Source: Colivivens sp963594655 (GTDB lineage Bacteria > Bacteroidota > Bacteroidia > Bacteroidales > Bacteroidaceae). Taken from it: a stretch of 45,800 nucleotides of DNA. The notes beneath the pieces are model-generated. The model ran no database searches, was not told where the DNA came from, and saw nothing but the letters and a program-made list of their open reading frames with translations. Positions 33,455 through 41,322 of the stretch are shown here, one piece after another (within the stretch, counting starts at the first letter, position 1; every line of letters starts with the position of its first letter). A program made the translations under genes and the position numbers. The stretch spans positions 1-45,800 of the forward strand of contig CAVBFD010000014.1 in assembly GCA_963594655.1 (NCBI GenBank), given 5' to 3'.

Positions 33455-34186
33455 CTATCCTTCCTTTTTAAGTGTTTCCCGGAGTCGGTCGATGTCTATG
33501 CGCCCTTCGTAGAAGGCCTTGCCGAACACTACCGCCGGTATTCCCTCCCTGTCGAGTTCCAGTATGTCGTCCTCGCAGCTCACCCCTCCGCTCGCAATTA
33601 GGTGGCAGTCGGGGAATGCGTCCATAATCTGCCGGTAGAGTGGGGTGTTGGGACCCTGCAGCATCCCGTCCTTGCTTATGTCGGTACACAGCACGTTTCT
33701 GACGCCCAGTCCCATGTAGCGGGTGAGGAGCGTCGTCAGGTCTGTGTCTCCATTGTCTTTCCATCCGTTTATCCTCACCTTCCCGTCCAGCACGTCCGCT
33801 CCAAGCACTATCTTGTCCGCGCCGTACCGCTCAATCCATCTTGCCACGGTCTCGGGCGAGGTGACCGCAATGCTGCCGGCAGTGACCATCGCCGCCCCGG
33901 CGCCGAACGCCTTCTCGATGTCCTCGTCGCTCTTGACTCCTCCGCCGAAGTCCACCGTCAGACTGGTGTGCATGCAGATGTCCCTCAGCACCCGGTCGTT
34001 GACCACGTGCCTCGACTTGGCCCCGTCGAGGTCCACGAGGTGCAGTCTCCTGAGTCCTTTCCGCTCGAACAGCCGTGCCATCTGCAGCGGACTTTCGCTG
34101 TACACGGTCTTCTGTCCGTAGTCGCCCTTGGTGAGGCGCACGCACTTGCCGTCAATCAGGTCAATGGCTGGTATGAGTTCTATCAT
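33455..34186 (-). CDS. hisA: ProFAR isomerase
   Basis: HisA opens the ring of N'-formimino-ProFAR, step four of histidine synthesis. The 243-residue barrel starts MIELIPAIDLIDGKCVRLTKG with the catalytic Asp, and carries LGADVLDGKVRINGWKD with the second Asp, VDFGGGVKSDEDIE and IASGGVSCEDDI. The start is the ATG at 34186, which overlaps the hisH stop by four bases. A longer open frame to 34552 lies inside hisH in another frame and is rejected. Confidence 0.98.
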   Translation of the reverse strand: MIELIPAIDLIDGKCVRLTKGDYGQKTVYSESPLQMARLFERKGLRRLHLVDLDGAKSRHVVNDRVLRDICMHTSLTVDFGGGVKSDEDIEKAFGAGAAMVTAGSIAVTSPETVARWIERYGADKIVLGADVLDGKVRINGWKDNGDTDLTTLLTRYMGLGVRNVLCTDISKDGMLQGPNTPLYRQIMDAFPDCHLIASGGVSCEDDILELDREGIPAVVFGKAFYEGRIDIDRLRETLKKEG

Positions 34187-34779
34187 AGTCCGATGTTGAT
34201 GAAGTTCTCCAATATCCGCTCGCCCACGCTTCCGCTCTTCTCCGGGTGGAACTGCACGGCGTAGAAGTTGTCCTTGTGCAGCGCCGCGCTGTAGGGCTGT
34301 ATGTAGTCGGTCTCCGCTATCGTGTCTGCGCACAGCGGCACGCGGTAGCTGTGTACATAGTACACGAACTCGGGCCGGTCGAACCCCTTGAACAGGTCGG
34401 TTCGGGTGTTCCCGATTGTGTTCCATCCCATCTGCGGCACCTTGTCCTCTTTCCTCTCCGGACGGAACCTCACCACGTCGGCGTCGAATATGCCGAGGCA
34501 GTCGGTGTCCTCCTCCTCGCTGTGGCGGCACATGAGCTGCATCCCGACGCATATCCCCAGCACCGGCTGCCGCAGTCCCTTTATCAGACTGTCCAGTCCG
34601 TGTTCCTTCAGGTAGGTCATGGTGGTCCGTGCCTCGCCCTGTCCGGGGAATATCACTTTGTCCGCTTTACGCAGTGCCTCGAAGTCGTCTGTCAAGGTCG
34701 GGACGACACCACATCTCCTGAGCGCGTTCATCACGGAGAATATGTTTCCTGCGTTGTATTTTACAATAGCTACGTTCAT
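34183..34779 (-). CDS. hisH: Imidazole glycerol phosphate synthase, glutaminase subunit
   Basis: HisH hydrolyses glutamine and passes ammonia to HisF. The 198-residue class I amidotransferase has the nucleophile Cys77 in GICVGMQLM and the His178/Glu180 pair in AVQFHPEKSG. FPGQGEARTTM holds the family's P-G loop and MGWN is also typical. The ATG at 34779 lies 10 nt after a perfect promoter -7 element, so this is the first gene of the his-lys run. hisG, hisD, hisC and hisB are absent here. Confidence 0.97.
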   Translation of the reverse strand: MNVAIVKYNAGNIFSVMNALRRCGVVPTLTDDFEALRKADKVIFPGQGEARTTMTYLKEHGLDSLIKGLRQPVLGICVGMQLMCRHSEEEDTDCLGIFDADVVRFRPERKEDKVPQMGWNTIGNTRTDLFKGFDRPEFVYYVHSYRVPLCADTIAETDYIQPYSAALHKDNFYAVQFHPEKSGSVGERILENFINIGL

Positions 34780-34788
34780 AATAGGGTG

Positions 34789-34796
34789 CAAAGTTA
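34789..34796 (-). promoter_or_regulatory. Promoter -7 element for the his unit
   Basis: The minus strand reads TAACTTTG, a perfect TAnnTTTG, only 9 nt before the hisH ATG. With the usual start of transcription about 7 nt downstream, the leader would be a few bases at most. No clear TTTG -33 element was found. Confidence 0.55.
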
Positions 34797-34953
34797 CGAA
34801 TTTATTCGCACTTCCGTGTGTCCTCCACCTTTTTTTTACTCTGGAGACCCGATTGTCTGTCTTTCCGGACACCTCTTTCGCTTACTTTGCTTGTGGAAAC
34901 GTTAATAATATGGAAAACCGGACGCGCACCAGTCGATTTTCCCGCGGATTGTC

Positions 34954-34984
34954 TTGCGGGTTACACGAAAAGAATCTATCTTTG
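34954..34984 (+). promoter_or_regulatory. Promoter of the secreted protein gene at 35013
   Basis: TTG (34954-34956), a 20-nt spacer and TATCTTTG (34977-34984) fit the consensus. The ATG at 35013 is 28 nt downstream. The rest of the 34780-35012 gap, between divergent genes, shows nothing else of note. Confidence 0.72.
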
Positions 34985-35012
34985 CAACAGTTAAACTAAT
35001 AAAGGGAACAAT

Positions 35013-35504
35013 ATGAAACAGGTTTTTCTGACTTTACTCCTGGCAGCGTCCGTTTCGGCGGCAAGCGCGCAGAGCCTCTACAAGAAGGTGTTCGACAACG
35101 CCACGAGCGTGGTCAACAACGCCGCGTCCAACGACCAACAGATTGAAATCAACCAGTATAAGATTACTGTGCTGAACTACATCTCCAACCAGGTGAAGAA
35201 ACGCAAGCTGACCAAGGACAGCTATTTCTACGACTCACAGGCGGTCAACCTCGCCTCGTTCATCACCGACTTCGAGACCAACGTCATCAAGGCCAGGTCC
35301 ATCTCCACCGAGAAGCGTCTGGAGGTCATCAAGGTCTACCGCGACGCCTCGCTGCAGAACCCCCTGTTCGGCGATGACGACAAGGAACTGACTTGTGTCT
35401 ACGTGAACGACAAGCAGACCTACACCCCGTTCTCCCTCGACACCGATTGGGAGAAGGCGTACGCCCAGGCCACTGAGAAAATAAAGGCTGTGCTTGTGAA
35501 ATGA
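35013..35504 (+). CDS. Small secreted protein, function unknown
   Basis: The 163-residue protein has a standard signal peptide (MKQVFLTLLLAASVSAASAQ, cut after SAQ). The mature part is largely helical and charged, with SLYKKVFDNATSVVNN, NYISNQVKKRKLTKDSYFYDSQA and a C-terminal helix (WEKAYAQATEKIKAVLVK). I do not recognise a domain. It has no membrane segment and no terminal Phe, so a soluble periplasmic protein is likely. It has its own promoter and stands alone, with a leftward tRNA 18 nt beyond its stop. Confidence 0.8.
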   Translation: MKQVFLTLLLAASVSAASAQSLYKKVFDNATSVVNNAASNDQQIEINQYKITVLNYISNQVKKRKLTKDSYFYDSQAVNLASFITDFETNVIKARSISTEKRLEVIKVYRDASLQNPLFGDDDKELTCVYVNDKQTYTPFSLDTDWEKAYAQATEKIKAVLVK

Positions 35505-35522
35505 GGAACCCTTTTCCCCGAG

Positions 35523-35599
35523 TGGTCGGGATTACTGGACTCGAACCAGCGACCTCGCGCCCCCCAGACGCGTGCGCTAACCAACTGCGCTAAATCCCG
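35523..35599 (-). tRNA. tRNA-Pro (anticodon GGG)
   Basis: The minus strand folds as a standard cloverleaf. The acceptor stem is CGGGATT/AATCCCG with discriminator A and an encoded CCA. The D loop contains AGTTGGTTA, and the anticodon arm CGCGT-CTGGGGG-GCGCG puts GGG at 34-36 after U33. The T arm is GCTGG-TTCGAGT-CCAGT. The total is 77 nt with CCA. It stands alone between two rightward protein genes. Confidence 0.96.
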
Positions 35600-35711
35600 A
35601 TCCTGTTGCGGAAAAGTGGTGCAAAGGTAGTGAAAAAATCCGGTCGCGGTACCGGTAACACGATTTTTTTTCAATAAACAGCGGTTCCAGGCCCGATTTC
35701 GGGTCTGGAAC

Positions 35712-35742
35712 TTGTTTTTTTTAACTGCAATCAGTAATTTTG
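35712..35742 (+). promoter_or_regulatory. Promoter of the NCS2 permease gene
   Basis: TTG (35712-35714), a 20-nt spacer and TAATTTTG (35735-35742), a perfect TAnnTTTG, precede the ATG at 35775 by 32 nt. Confidence 0.72.
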
Positions 35743-35774
35743 CACAGCTAACGGCAAACAAATATTCGACGAAG

Positions 35775-37079
35775 ATGAACAAACTGAAGGAAATGCTGGG
35801 CTACGACCCTGGACGGACCACGGTCCGCACAGAACTGGTGGCTGGAATGACCACCTTCCTAACCATGTGTTACATACTGGCGGTCAACCCGTCCGTACTC
35901 GCCACGACAGGCATGGACAAGGGCGCGCTGTTCACCTCCACGGCCATTGCGTCCGCCGTGGCGACCCTGCTGCTTGCCTTCATGTCCAAGCTGCCCATAG
36001 CCCAGGCCCCCGGCATGGGGATGAACGCCTTCTTCGCCTTCACCCTCTGCCAGTCGATGGGTCTCACGTGGCAACAGGCCATGGCGGTACTGTTGGTGGA
36101 GTCCGCTGTCTTCCTCCTCATCACGTTCCTCAACATACGCGACCGTATTCTGGAGTGCATCCCTCGGAACCTGCGTTACGCCATCTCCGCCGGCATCGGC
36201 ATGTTCATAGCGTTCGTGGGACTGAAGAACGCCGGCATCATCGTGGCGGACGGGTCCACCTTCGTGAAACTCGGCGCCGCCACCCCGTCGTCCGTCCTCG
36301 GCTTTGTCAGCATCCTGCTCTGCGGCGCGCTTCTCGCCCGGAGAGTGAAGGGAGGCTTGTTCATCGGCATAGTCGCGACCACACTCATCGGCATTCCGAT
36401 CGGGGTCACGGAGATAGGCGAGGGGTGGGCGCCGGTGTCCGCACCGCACAGTATCGCCCCCATAAGCTGCCAGTTCGACTTCGAGGGCTTCTTCACCTTC
36501 AAGATGGCGCTCGCGGTGCTGTCCCTGTTGCTCGTCAACATCTTCGACAGCATCGGCACCATACTGGGCGTGGTCTCCAAGATGGGTCTCAAGGAGGACG
36601 CGAAGGGGAACATACCAGGAGTGAAGGAGGCGATGACGAGCGATGCCATCGGCACTTCCGTGGCGGCTCTGATTGGCTGCTCCTCCATATCCGCCTACGC
36701 CGAGAGCGCATCGGGGGTGGCGGAGGGCGGACGCACGGGCCTCACGTCCTTCACCGTGGGCATCCTCTTCCTGCTCAGCGTCTTCTTCGCTCCGGTCTTC
36801 CTCCTCATCCCCAGTGTCGCCACCTGCGGCGCTCTTGTGGTAGTGGGGGTACTGATGGCGGACTCGTTCGGCAAGATCGACTTCGGTGACATCTCCGAGG
36901 CCCTGCCGGCTTTCGTCACCACGGTGGGCATGGTGCTGTGCTGTAGCATAGCAGACGGCATCGGTCTCGGAATGCTGTGCTACGTGCTTGTGAAGATACT
37001 GGTGGGCAAGTTCCGCGACCTGAACCTTACCTTATATATATTGGCGGCCTTCCTGTTGGTGAACTTCGCCCTGAGGTGA
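35775..37079 (+). CDS. NCS2/AzgA family nucleobase permease (guanine/hypoxanthine type)
   Basis: The 434-residue protein has 12-14 hydrophobic segments. It opens RTTVRTELVAGMTTFLTMCYILAVNPSVLATTGM, the hallmark of AzgA-type purine permeases. It also has PIAQAPGMGMNAFFAFTLC, RYAISAGIGMFIAFVGLKNAGII, LLVNIFDSIGTILGVVSKMGL with the substrate-site acidic residue, and ALIGCSSISAYAESASGVAEGGRTGL. These are strong family motifs. Uptake of hypoxanthine, guanine or adenine with a cation is expected, but the exact base is not determined. The start is the ATG at 35775, after the promoter. Confidence 0.94.
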   Translation: MNKLKEMLGYDPGRTTVRTELVAGMTTFLTMCYILAVNPSVLATTGMDKGALFTSTAIASAVATLLLAFMSKLPIAQAPGMGMNAFFAFTLCQSMGLTWQQAMAVLLVESAVFLLITFLNIRDRILECIPRNLRYAISAGIGMFIAFVGLKNAGIIVADGSTFVKLGAATPSSVLGFVSILLCGALLARRVKGGLFIGIVATTLIGIPIGVTEIGEGWAPVSAPHSIAPISCQFDFEGFFTFKMALAVLSLLLVNIFDSIGTILGVVSKMGLKEDAKGNIPGVKEAMTSDAIGTSVAALIGCSSISAYAESASGVAEGGRTGLTSFTVGILFLLSVFFAPVFLLIPSVATCGALVVVGVLMADSFGKIDFGDISEALPAFVTTVGMVLCCSIADGIGLGMLCYVLVKILVGKFRDLNLTLYILAAFLLVNFALR

Positions 37080-37259
37080 ACTTGCCTGTTCTTCCCCTCT
37101 TTTCCCTTTCCTCCGTGTGCGGACACAATCCGTTTGCGTTGCACACCACCATATTGTGTGTGCGTGGATTTATGCCCGAAACTTGTCGTTTGGTAGGTTT
37201 TATGTGGTTGGAAGTGAAAAATCGCAAAAAAAACCAGTGGTTCGTATTGGTAAAGGCAG

Positions 37260-37267
37260 TAACTTTG
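37260..37267 (+). promoter_or_regulatory. Promoter -7 element for the beta-barrel gene at 37359
   Basis: TAACTTTG matches TAnnTTTG exactly. The -33 region is not clear. A start near 37274 would give a leader of about 85 nt, much longer than at other promoters here. Confidence 0.55.
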
Positions 37268-37277
37268 CCGCGCTTTT

Positions 37278-37316
37278 CCGCAGAAGCGGTTAGGCGAGGG
37301 GATGCTGAAAACCTCG
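37278..37316 (+). other. Structured leader of the beta-barrel gene
   Basis: Two hairpins, CCGC-AGAA-GCGG (37278-37289) and CGAGG-N12-CCTCG (37295-37316), lie in the predicted 5' leader. No known riboswitch pattern was recognised. The 37080-37259 stretch upstream, after the permease gene, holds no gene or clear terminator. Confidence 0.45.
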
Positions 37317-37358
37317 AAAAGAGTAGGCGGACATAAAACTTATACGTAATATTATTTT

Positions 37359-37889
37359 ATGAAGAAGATTATTTTGTCAGCAATCGTAGCTCTCAGCGCG
37401 CTGGCTGCAGACGCTCAGGTATGGGCTGGAGGTTCAATCGGCTTTGGGATTATTGACTATGACAATGCTGAAAAGTCACAGGTGTCATACGAACTCATGC
37501 CGGAAGTCGGCTATTCACTCAACGATAAGTGGGACGTGGCAGTAGCTCTGGGTATCCAGTCTATCAGCAATGTTGCAGGAACCACCCAAAACCAGACTAT
37601 CTACAAGATTAACCCTTACGCTCGTTACACTTTCGCCTCTTCAGGCATCGCGTCATTCTTCGTTGAGGGCGGTTTCTATTTCTCTTCAACAAAGAAGAGC
37701 GGTTCCGACGCTGTGACAGGCTTCACCATAGGTGTTCGTCCGGGTGTGAAGTTCGATGTGACTGAGAACATTTCTCTCGTTTCACGTATCGGATTCCTCG
37801 GCTACGGCTCACAGAAGGATTCTTACAATCAGTTCTCTTTCGGCATCGACGACACTAAGCTCAGTCTCGGTATGTACTACAGCTTCTGA
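37359..37889 (+). CDS. Outer-membrane beta-barrel protein (porin-like family)
   Basis: The 176-residue protein has a signal peptide (MKKIILSAIVALSALAADAQ). About eight amphipathic strands follow, such as VWAGGSIGFGIID, YELMPEVGYSLN, YKINPYARYTFA, SFFVEGGFYFSS and TIGVRPGVKFDV. The protein ends in Phe (LSLGMYYSF), the signal for insertion by the BAM complex. It resembles the OmpW/OprF-barrel-like outer membrane proteins of Bacteroidales. Codons differ from the neighbours (more A/T in third positions), as is common in strongly expressed genes. A strong terminator follows 27 nt after the stop. The role is unknown. Confidence 0.85.
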   Translation: MKKIILSAIVALSALAADAQVWAGGSIGFGIIDYDNAEKSQVSYELMPEVGYSLNDKWDVAVALGIQSISNVAGTTQNQTIYKINPYARYTFASSGIASFFVEGGFYFSSTKKSGSDAVTGFTIGVRPGVKFDVTENISLVSRIGFLGYGSQKDSYNQFSFGIDDTKLSLGMYYSF

Positions 37890-37916
37890 TTCGTGGAAAG
37901 TATGCAATGAAATACA

Positions 37917-37947
37917 AGGGGAGACCTTCGGGTTTCCTCTTTTTTTT
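37917..37947 (+). terminator. Intrinsic terminator of the beta-barrel gene
   Basis: A 10-bp stem (AGGGGAGACC with GGTTTCCTCT, two G-U pairs) closes a TTCG tetraloop and is followed by a run of T at 37940-37947. Confidence 0.93.
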
Positions 37948-38057
37948 ATGCCCAGGCCCAGACCTTCTTTGAATGGTTCCCACGCAACCTCAACTGTTAA
38001 TGCCGGGTCTTTTTGTGTTAAACTACCGCAACGAACGCCACTTTTCCTGCCTTTTCC

Positions 38058-38088
38058 TTTGCCGTCACTAAACTTCACGCTATTTTTG
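38058..38088 (+). promoter_or_regulatory. Promoter of the DegP-type protease
   Basis: TTTG (38058-38061), a 19-nt spacer and TATTTTTG (38081-38088) match the consensus exactly. The leader to the ATG at 38154 is about 60 nt. Confidence 0.75.
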
Positions 38089-38153
38089 GCATCAGTTTTG
38101 TAGATTGTAAGTTAAAAGCGACGTGATATTAACTATAGTAACACAATAAGATT

Positions 38154-39704
38154 ATGAAACAGACAATGAAGAGATTCTACGGCATTGTCGCTCTGACGGC
38201 AGCCGTATCGGGCATTACAGGGGCTTTCGCCTTCTCGCTGGTGAACAGTAGGGTGGGGCTGACAGACAGCATCGCAGCGGCCGCACAGGCGGAGGATGGG
38301 ACTCCGGCTCCGTTCATGACACTGGCGGCGGACGACGCTACCCCACAGTCGCGCCAGTATGTGGACCTCACCGCGGCGGCCGACAAGGCGTGCGGAGCGG
38401 TGGTGTACATCAAGGTGACCATCAACGGACAGACACGCGTGCAGGAGTACTACGACCCTTTCGCCGACTTCTTCGGTGACTTCTTTGGACGTGGCGGAGG
38501 CGGCATTCAGCAGCGACAGATTCAGACCCCCAAGCGGCAGGGCGCGGGTTCGGGAGTCATCATATCCTCTGACGGCTACATCGTGACCAACAACCACGTG
38601 GTGGCGGGGGCGGACGACATCGAGGTGACTCTGAACGACAACCGTGAGTTCAAGGCCACGGTGGTGGGACTGGACGAGTCCACTGACCTCGCCCTCATCA
38701 AGATAGAGGCCACAGGACTGCCTACCCTCGTCGTGGGAGACAGCGACAAACTCCGTGTGGGCGAGTGGGTGCTGGCCGTGGGCAACCCCTTCAACCTCAA
38801 GTCTACGGTCACCGCCGGCATCGTCAGTGCCAAGGCACGCAACATCTCCGACCACGGATCCAAGAACGATGTTGAGTCGTACATCCAGACCGACGCCGCC
38901 ATCAACGCCGGCAACAGCGGAGGCGCGCTGGTCAATGCCGAGGGCGAGTTGGTGGGCATCAACGCAGCCCTTTACAGCCAGACAGGCAGCTTCACCGGCT
39001 ACGGCTTCGCCATCCCAACGTCCATCATGAAGAAGGTGGTGGCTGACCTCAAGCAGTTCGGGGCTGTGCAGCGCGCCCTGCTCGGAGTCAGCGGCAGTGA
39101 CCTGAGCGCGTACATCGATTCGCAGAAGGCGAAGGACGAGTCGTTCGACAAGGACTTCGGCACCACCTCGGGCGTGTATGTGGCGGAGGCCGCTGAAGGC
39201 GGTGCGGCAGAGGAGGCCGGTATCAAGGAAGGGGATGTCATCGTGTCAGTCGAAGGTAAGAAAATATCCAAGATGGCAGAACTCCAGGAGACTGTGGCGC
39301 GCTACAGCCCGGGCGACAAGGTGAGTGTCGGTGTCATGCGCGGCGGCAAGCCGAAGACGTTCACCGTCACTCTGAAGAACACCAGTGGCAACACTAAGGT
39401 GGTGAAGGCGCGCAACCTGTCGGCTCTCGGGGCTGAATTCAGCGAGGTGACAGCCGACCAGAAGAAGTCGCTCGGGGTGAAGTCGGGCGTGCAGATAACC
39501 TCCGTCTCCAGCGACAGTCCGCTCCGCAACGTGGGAGTCGGAAAGGACTTCATCATCATGATGGCCAACAACGTGAAGGTGACTTCCGTGACCGACCTGG
39601 AGAGGGTTTACCGTTCTGCGCTCGACTCGGAGTCCAAGACCCTCTTCCTCTGGGGCAAGTATCCCTCCGGGCGCACAGGCAGCTACGCCGTGGAACTGGA
39701 GTAG
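38154..39704 (+). CDS. degP: DegP/HtrA-type periplasmic serine protease
   Basis: The 516-residue protein has an N-terminal hydrophobic segment (FYGIVALTAAVSGITGAFAF, a signal peptide or anchor). A trypsin-like domain follows with the triad His148 (TNNHVVAG), Asp178 (ESTDLALIKI) and Ser255 (NAGNSGGALVN). PDZ domains come after it (EEAGIKEGDVIVSVEGKKIS...AELQ and a second, more divergent one ending near YRSALDSESKTLFLW). It degrades or refolds damaged envelope proteins. The stretch FGDFFGRGGGGIQQRQIQTP is a flexible LA-type loop. An alternative start is the ATG at 38166 (Met5). It is a single-gene unit. Confidence 0.95.
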   Translation: MKQTMKRFYGIVALTAAVSGITGAFAFSLVNSRVGLTDSIAAAAQAEDGTPAPFMTLAADDATPQSRQYVDLTAAADKACGAVVYIKVTINGQTRVQEYYDPFADFFGDFFGRGGGGIQQRQIQTPKRQGAGSGVIISSDGYIVTNNHVVAGADDIEVTLNDNREFKATVVGLDESTDLALIKIEATGLPTLVVGDSDKLRVGEWVLAVGNPFNLKSTVTAGIVSAKARNISDHGSKNDVESYIQTDAAINAGNSGGALVNAEGELVGINAALYSQTGSFTGYGFAIPTSIMKKVVADLKQFGAVQRALLGVSGSDLSAYIDSQKAKDESFDKDFGTTSGVYVAEAAEGGAAEEAGIKEGDVIVSVEGKKISKMAELQETVARYSPGDKVSVGVMRGGKPKTFTVTLKNTSGNTKVVKARNLSALGAEFSEVTADQKKSLGVKSGVQITSVSSDSPLRNVGVGKDFIIMMANNVKVTSVTDLERVYRSALDSESKTLFLWGKYPSGRTGSYAVELE

Positions 39705-39757
39705 GCGGACGTGTCCTCCGCAGTGCTTAGGATGAAGAACTGAAGAACCATAAAAGT

Positions 39758-39792
39758 AAGACCGCCCGGGCCATCTTGGTCCGGGCGGTCTT
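39758..39792. terminator. Hairpin between convergent degP and the glucan cluster
   Basis: A perfect 12-bp G+C-rich stem (AAGACCGCCCGG pairing with CCGGGCGGTCTT) closes an 11-nt loop 53 nt after the degP stop. Only short T runs flank it, so termination is plausible but not certain. It could act in both directions. Confidence 0.7.
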
Positions 39793-39848
39793 CGTTGAGA
39801 GGGACTGGAAACCGTCCTGCCGGAGTGGGGTGGAGGGAAAGGTTTATT

Positions 39849-39930
39849 CGGGAAGAATGGGAAATAATGGGGAATGATGGGAGGCTTCCCATAGCTCCCA
39901 TTCCTCCCATCATTTCCCATAGTTCCCATT
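39849..39930. repeat. ATGGGA-type imperfect palindrome
   Basis: Arms at 39856-39884 (29 nt) and 39903-39930 (28 nt) are near-perfect reverse complements around an 18-nt loop that itself repeats the motif. On the minus strand AATGGGA(A/G)CTATGGGAA occurs twice. It lies 9 nt after the stop of the GH57 gene and 144 nt after degP. The shift from purine-rich to pyrimidine-rich sequence is striking. It may serve as a terminator or be a dispersed repeat. Confidence 0.8.
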
Positions 39931-39939
39931 CACCTATCC

Positions 39940-41304
39940 TCACTCCTTCACCGCCTTGGGCTTGCGGGTTTTCTTCTCCGCCTTGCCTTCCTTCTCCGCT
40001 GCCGGGCGGTACTTCTCCAGCTCCGCCTGGAGCTTCTCTATCTTGTGGTCCTTCGCCTCGATCTCCTCGCCCTGGTTCTTGATGGTGGTGAGGAGGGAGT
40101 TAAGCTCTTCGTTGTCCATGTCGAGGGGGTAGAGGGTGTTGACCCGGTTGATGAAGTCGCCGAGGATGTTCATGTAGTTTGTGAACGCATCGTAGGGACT
40201 GTCGTAGATTCCGCGGTTCATGCTCACGCCGCTCTGCTTGGTGGTCATGAAACGGAAGTTGTTCGACGCCTGAAGGTAGTCCCAGTCCTGCTTGATGCGC
40301 CTGTCGGTGCAGATGCGCACGCGGTCAGCCACACTGTAGAGCTTGCCGAACGCCTCGCGCTGCATGACGTTGCCCAACCAGCAGCTGGTGTCGCGCTCCT
40401 CGTCCACCCAACTGATGCTGTAAGGCACGTCGAGGCTGCCGACCGACTTGCCCTTGGCGCACAACTCGCCGGGCGTGGAGAAGGTGATGCCCCTGGCCTT
40501 GGCGCAGGAGGGGAGAGCCTTGAGGAACTCCAGGATGTTGCTGCTCAGTGGCTGGTAGACTCCCAGCGCGCACAGCTCCATAAAGATGTTGACCACCTTC
40601 TCCTCCTCGGGCAGGGAGGCGATCCAGTCGATGTACTTGTCGGCGAAGAGCGGGAACTCGCTCCAGTCGGAGTTGTTGAACCGCAGGCTTATGTCGTCGC
40701 TGAACTTGTAGTCGCGCAGCAGCAGCTTCAGGTTGGGGTTGAGCGCGCAGTTGTAGATGTAGTGGGGTGACTTCCACCCGAGCAGGTGTTTCGCCCCCTC
40801 GGTGAGCATTCCCTTGAAGCCCATGTCAGCTACTTGCGTGCCTATGTCGTTGGAGTAGATGAGCGAGCTGTTGCGGAACACGGTGGGGGTCTGCCCGAAG
40901 AGTTCCTCTATCTTGGCCTTCATCCTCAGACTCTCTTCGCGGAAGCAGTCCTCGTTGGCGAGCGACGACAGTCCGTGGCTGTAGGGCTCGCACAGGAACT
41001 CCACGCAGCCTGTCTCGTTAAGCTCCTTCAGCAGGTCGAGGACGAGGGGGGCGTGCATCTCCATCTGCTCGATGCCGACACCGGAGAGCGACAGCGCCAC
41101 CTTGAAGTACTTCCCGTGTTCCTTTGCCATCTCGATGAGGGTGCGCAGGGCCGGGATGTACGACCGCTCCGCTATGTCACTGATACTGCGCTCGTTCTCG
41201 TAATCGTCGTAGTAGTAGTGGTCGCGCCCGATGTCGAAGAACCTGTAGCGTTTCAGATGAATGATCTGGTGGATTTCGAAGTATAAACAAATTGTCTTTG
41301 CCAT
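39940..41304 (-). CDS. Glycoside hydrolase family 57-like protein
   Basis: The 454-residue protein matches GH57 of Bacteroidales over its length: MAKTICLYFEIHQIIHLKRY, IGRDHYYYDDYENERSI, FKVALSLSGVGIEQ, CEPYSHGLSSL, MGFKGMLTEGAKHLLGWKSP and YLQASNNFRFMTTK. A coiled, Lys/Ala/Glu-rich tail ends it. GH57 enzymes cut or transfer alpha-1,4-glucan. Two catalytic regions look altered. FRNSSL at 143-148 has Ser where I recall a nucleophile Glu. MELCALG at 242-248 replaces the MDYETFG-like segment with the acid/base Asp. It follows the GT4 gene by 18 nt and is probably the last gene of a glucan-storage unit, but may not be active. Confidence 0.82.
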   Translation of the reverse strand: MAKTICLYFEIHQIIHLKRYRFFDIGRDHYYYDDYENERSISDIAERSYIPALRTLIEMAKEHGKYFKVALSLSGVGIEQMEMHAPLVLDLLKELNETGCVEFLCEPYSHGLSSLANEDCFREESLRMKAKIEELFGQTPTVFRNSSLIYSNDIGTQVADMGFKGMLTEGAKHLLGWKSPHYIYNCALNPNLKLLLRDYKFSDDISLRFNNSDWSEFPLFADKYIDWIASLPEEEKVVNIFMELCALGVYQPLSSNILEFLKALPSCAKARGITFSTPGELCAKGKSVGSLDVPYSISWVDEERDTSCWLGNVMQREAFGKLYSVADRVRICTDRRIKQDWDYLQASNNFRFMTTKQSGVSMNRGIYDSPYDAFTNYMNILGDFINRVNTLYPLDMDNEELNSLLTTIKNQGEEIEAKDHKIEKLQAELEKYRPAAEKEGKAEKKTRKPKAVKE

Positions 41305-41322
41305 ATCCTTATGTGTTTTTTT

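Noticed and set aside
33455..34552. Extended hisA frame with a 122-residue N-terminal addition
   Set aside because: The addition lies entirely within hisH in another frame and is Arg-rich; the family start with PAIDLIDG fits the ATG at 34186.
35867..36889. 340-codon frame overlapping the purine permease on the plus strand
   Set aside because: Arg/His-rich low-complexity product typical of an out-of-frame reading of a G+C-rich membrane protein gene.
40545..40600. Frameshift as the cause of the odd GH57 active-site motif
   Set aside because: The sequence on both sides stays in one frame and reads as normal family sequence, with no homopolymer at the altered codons.
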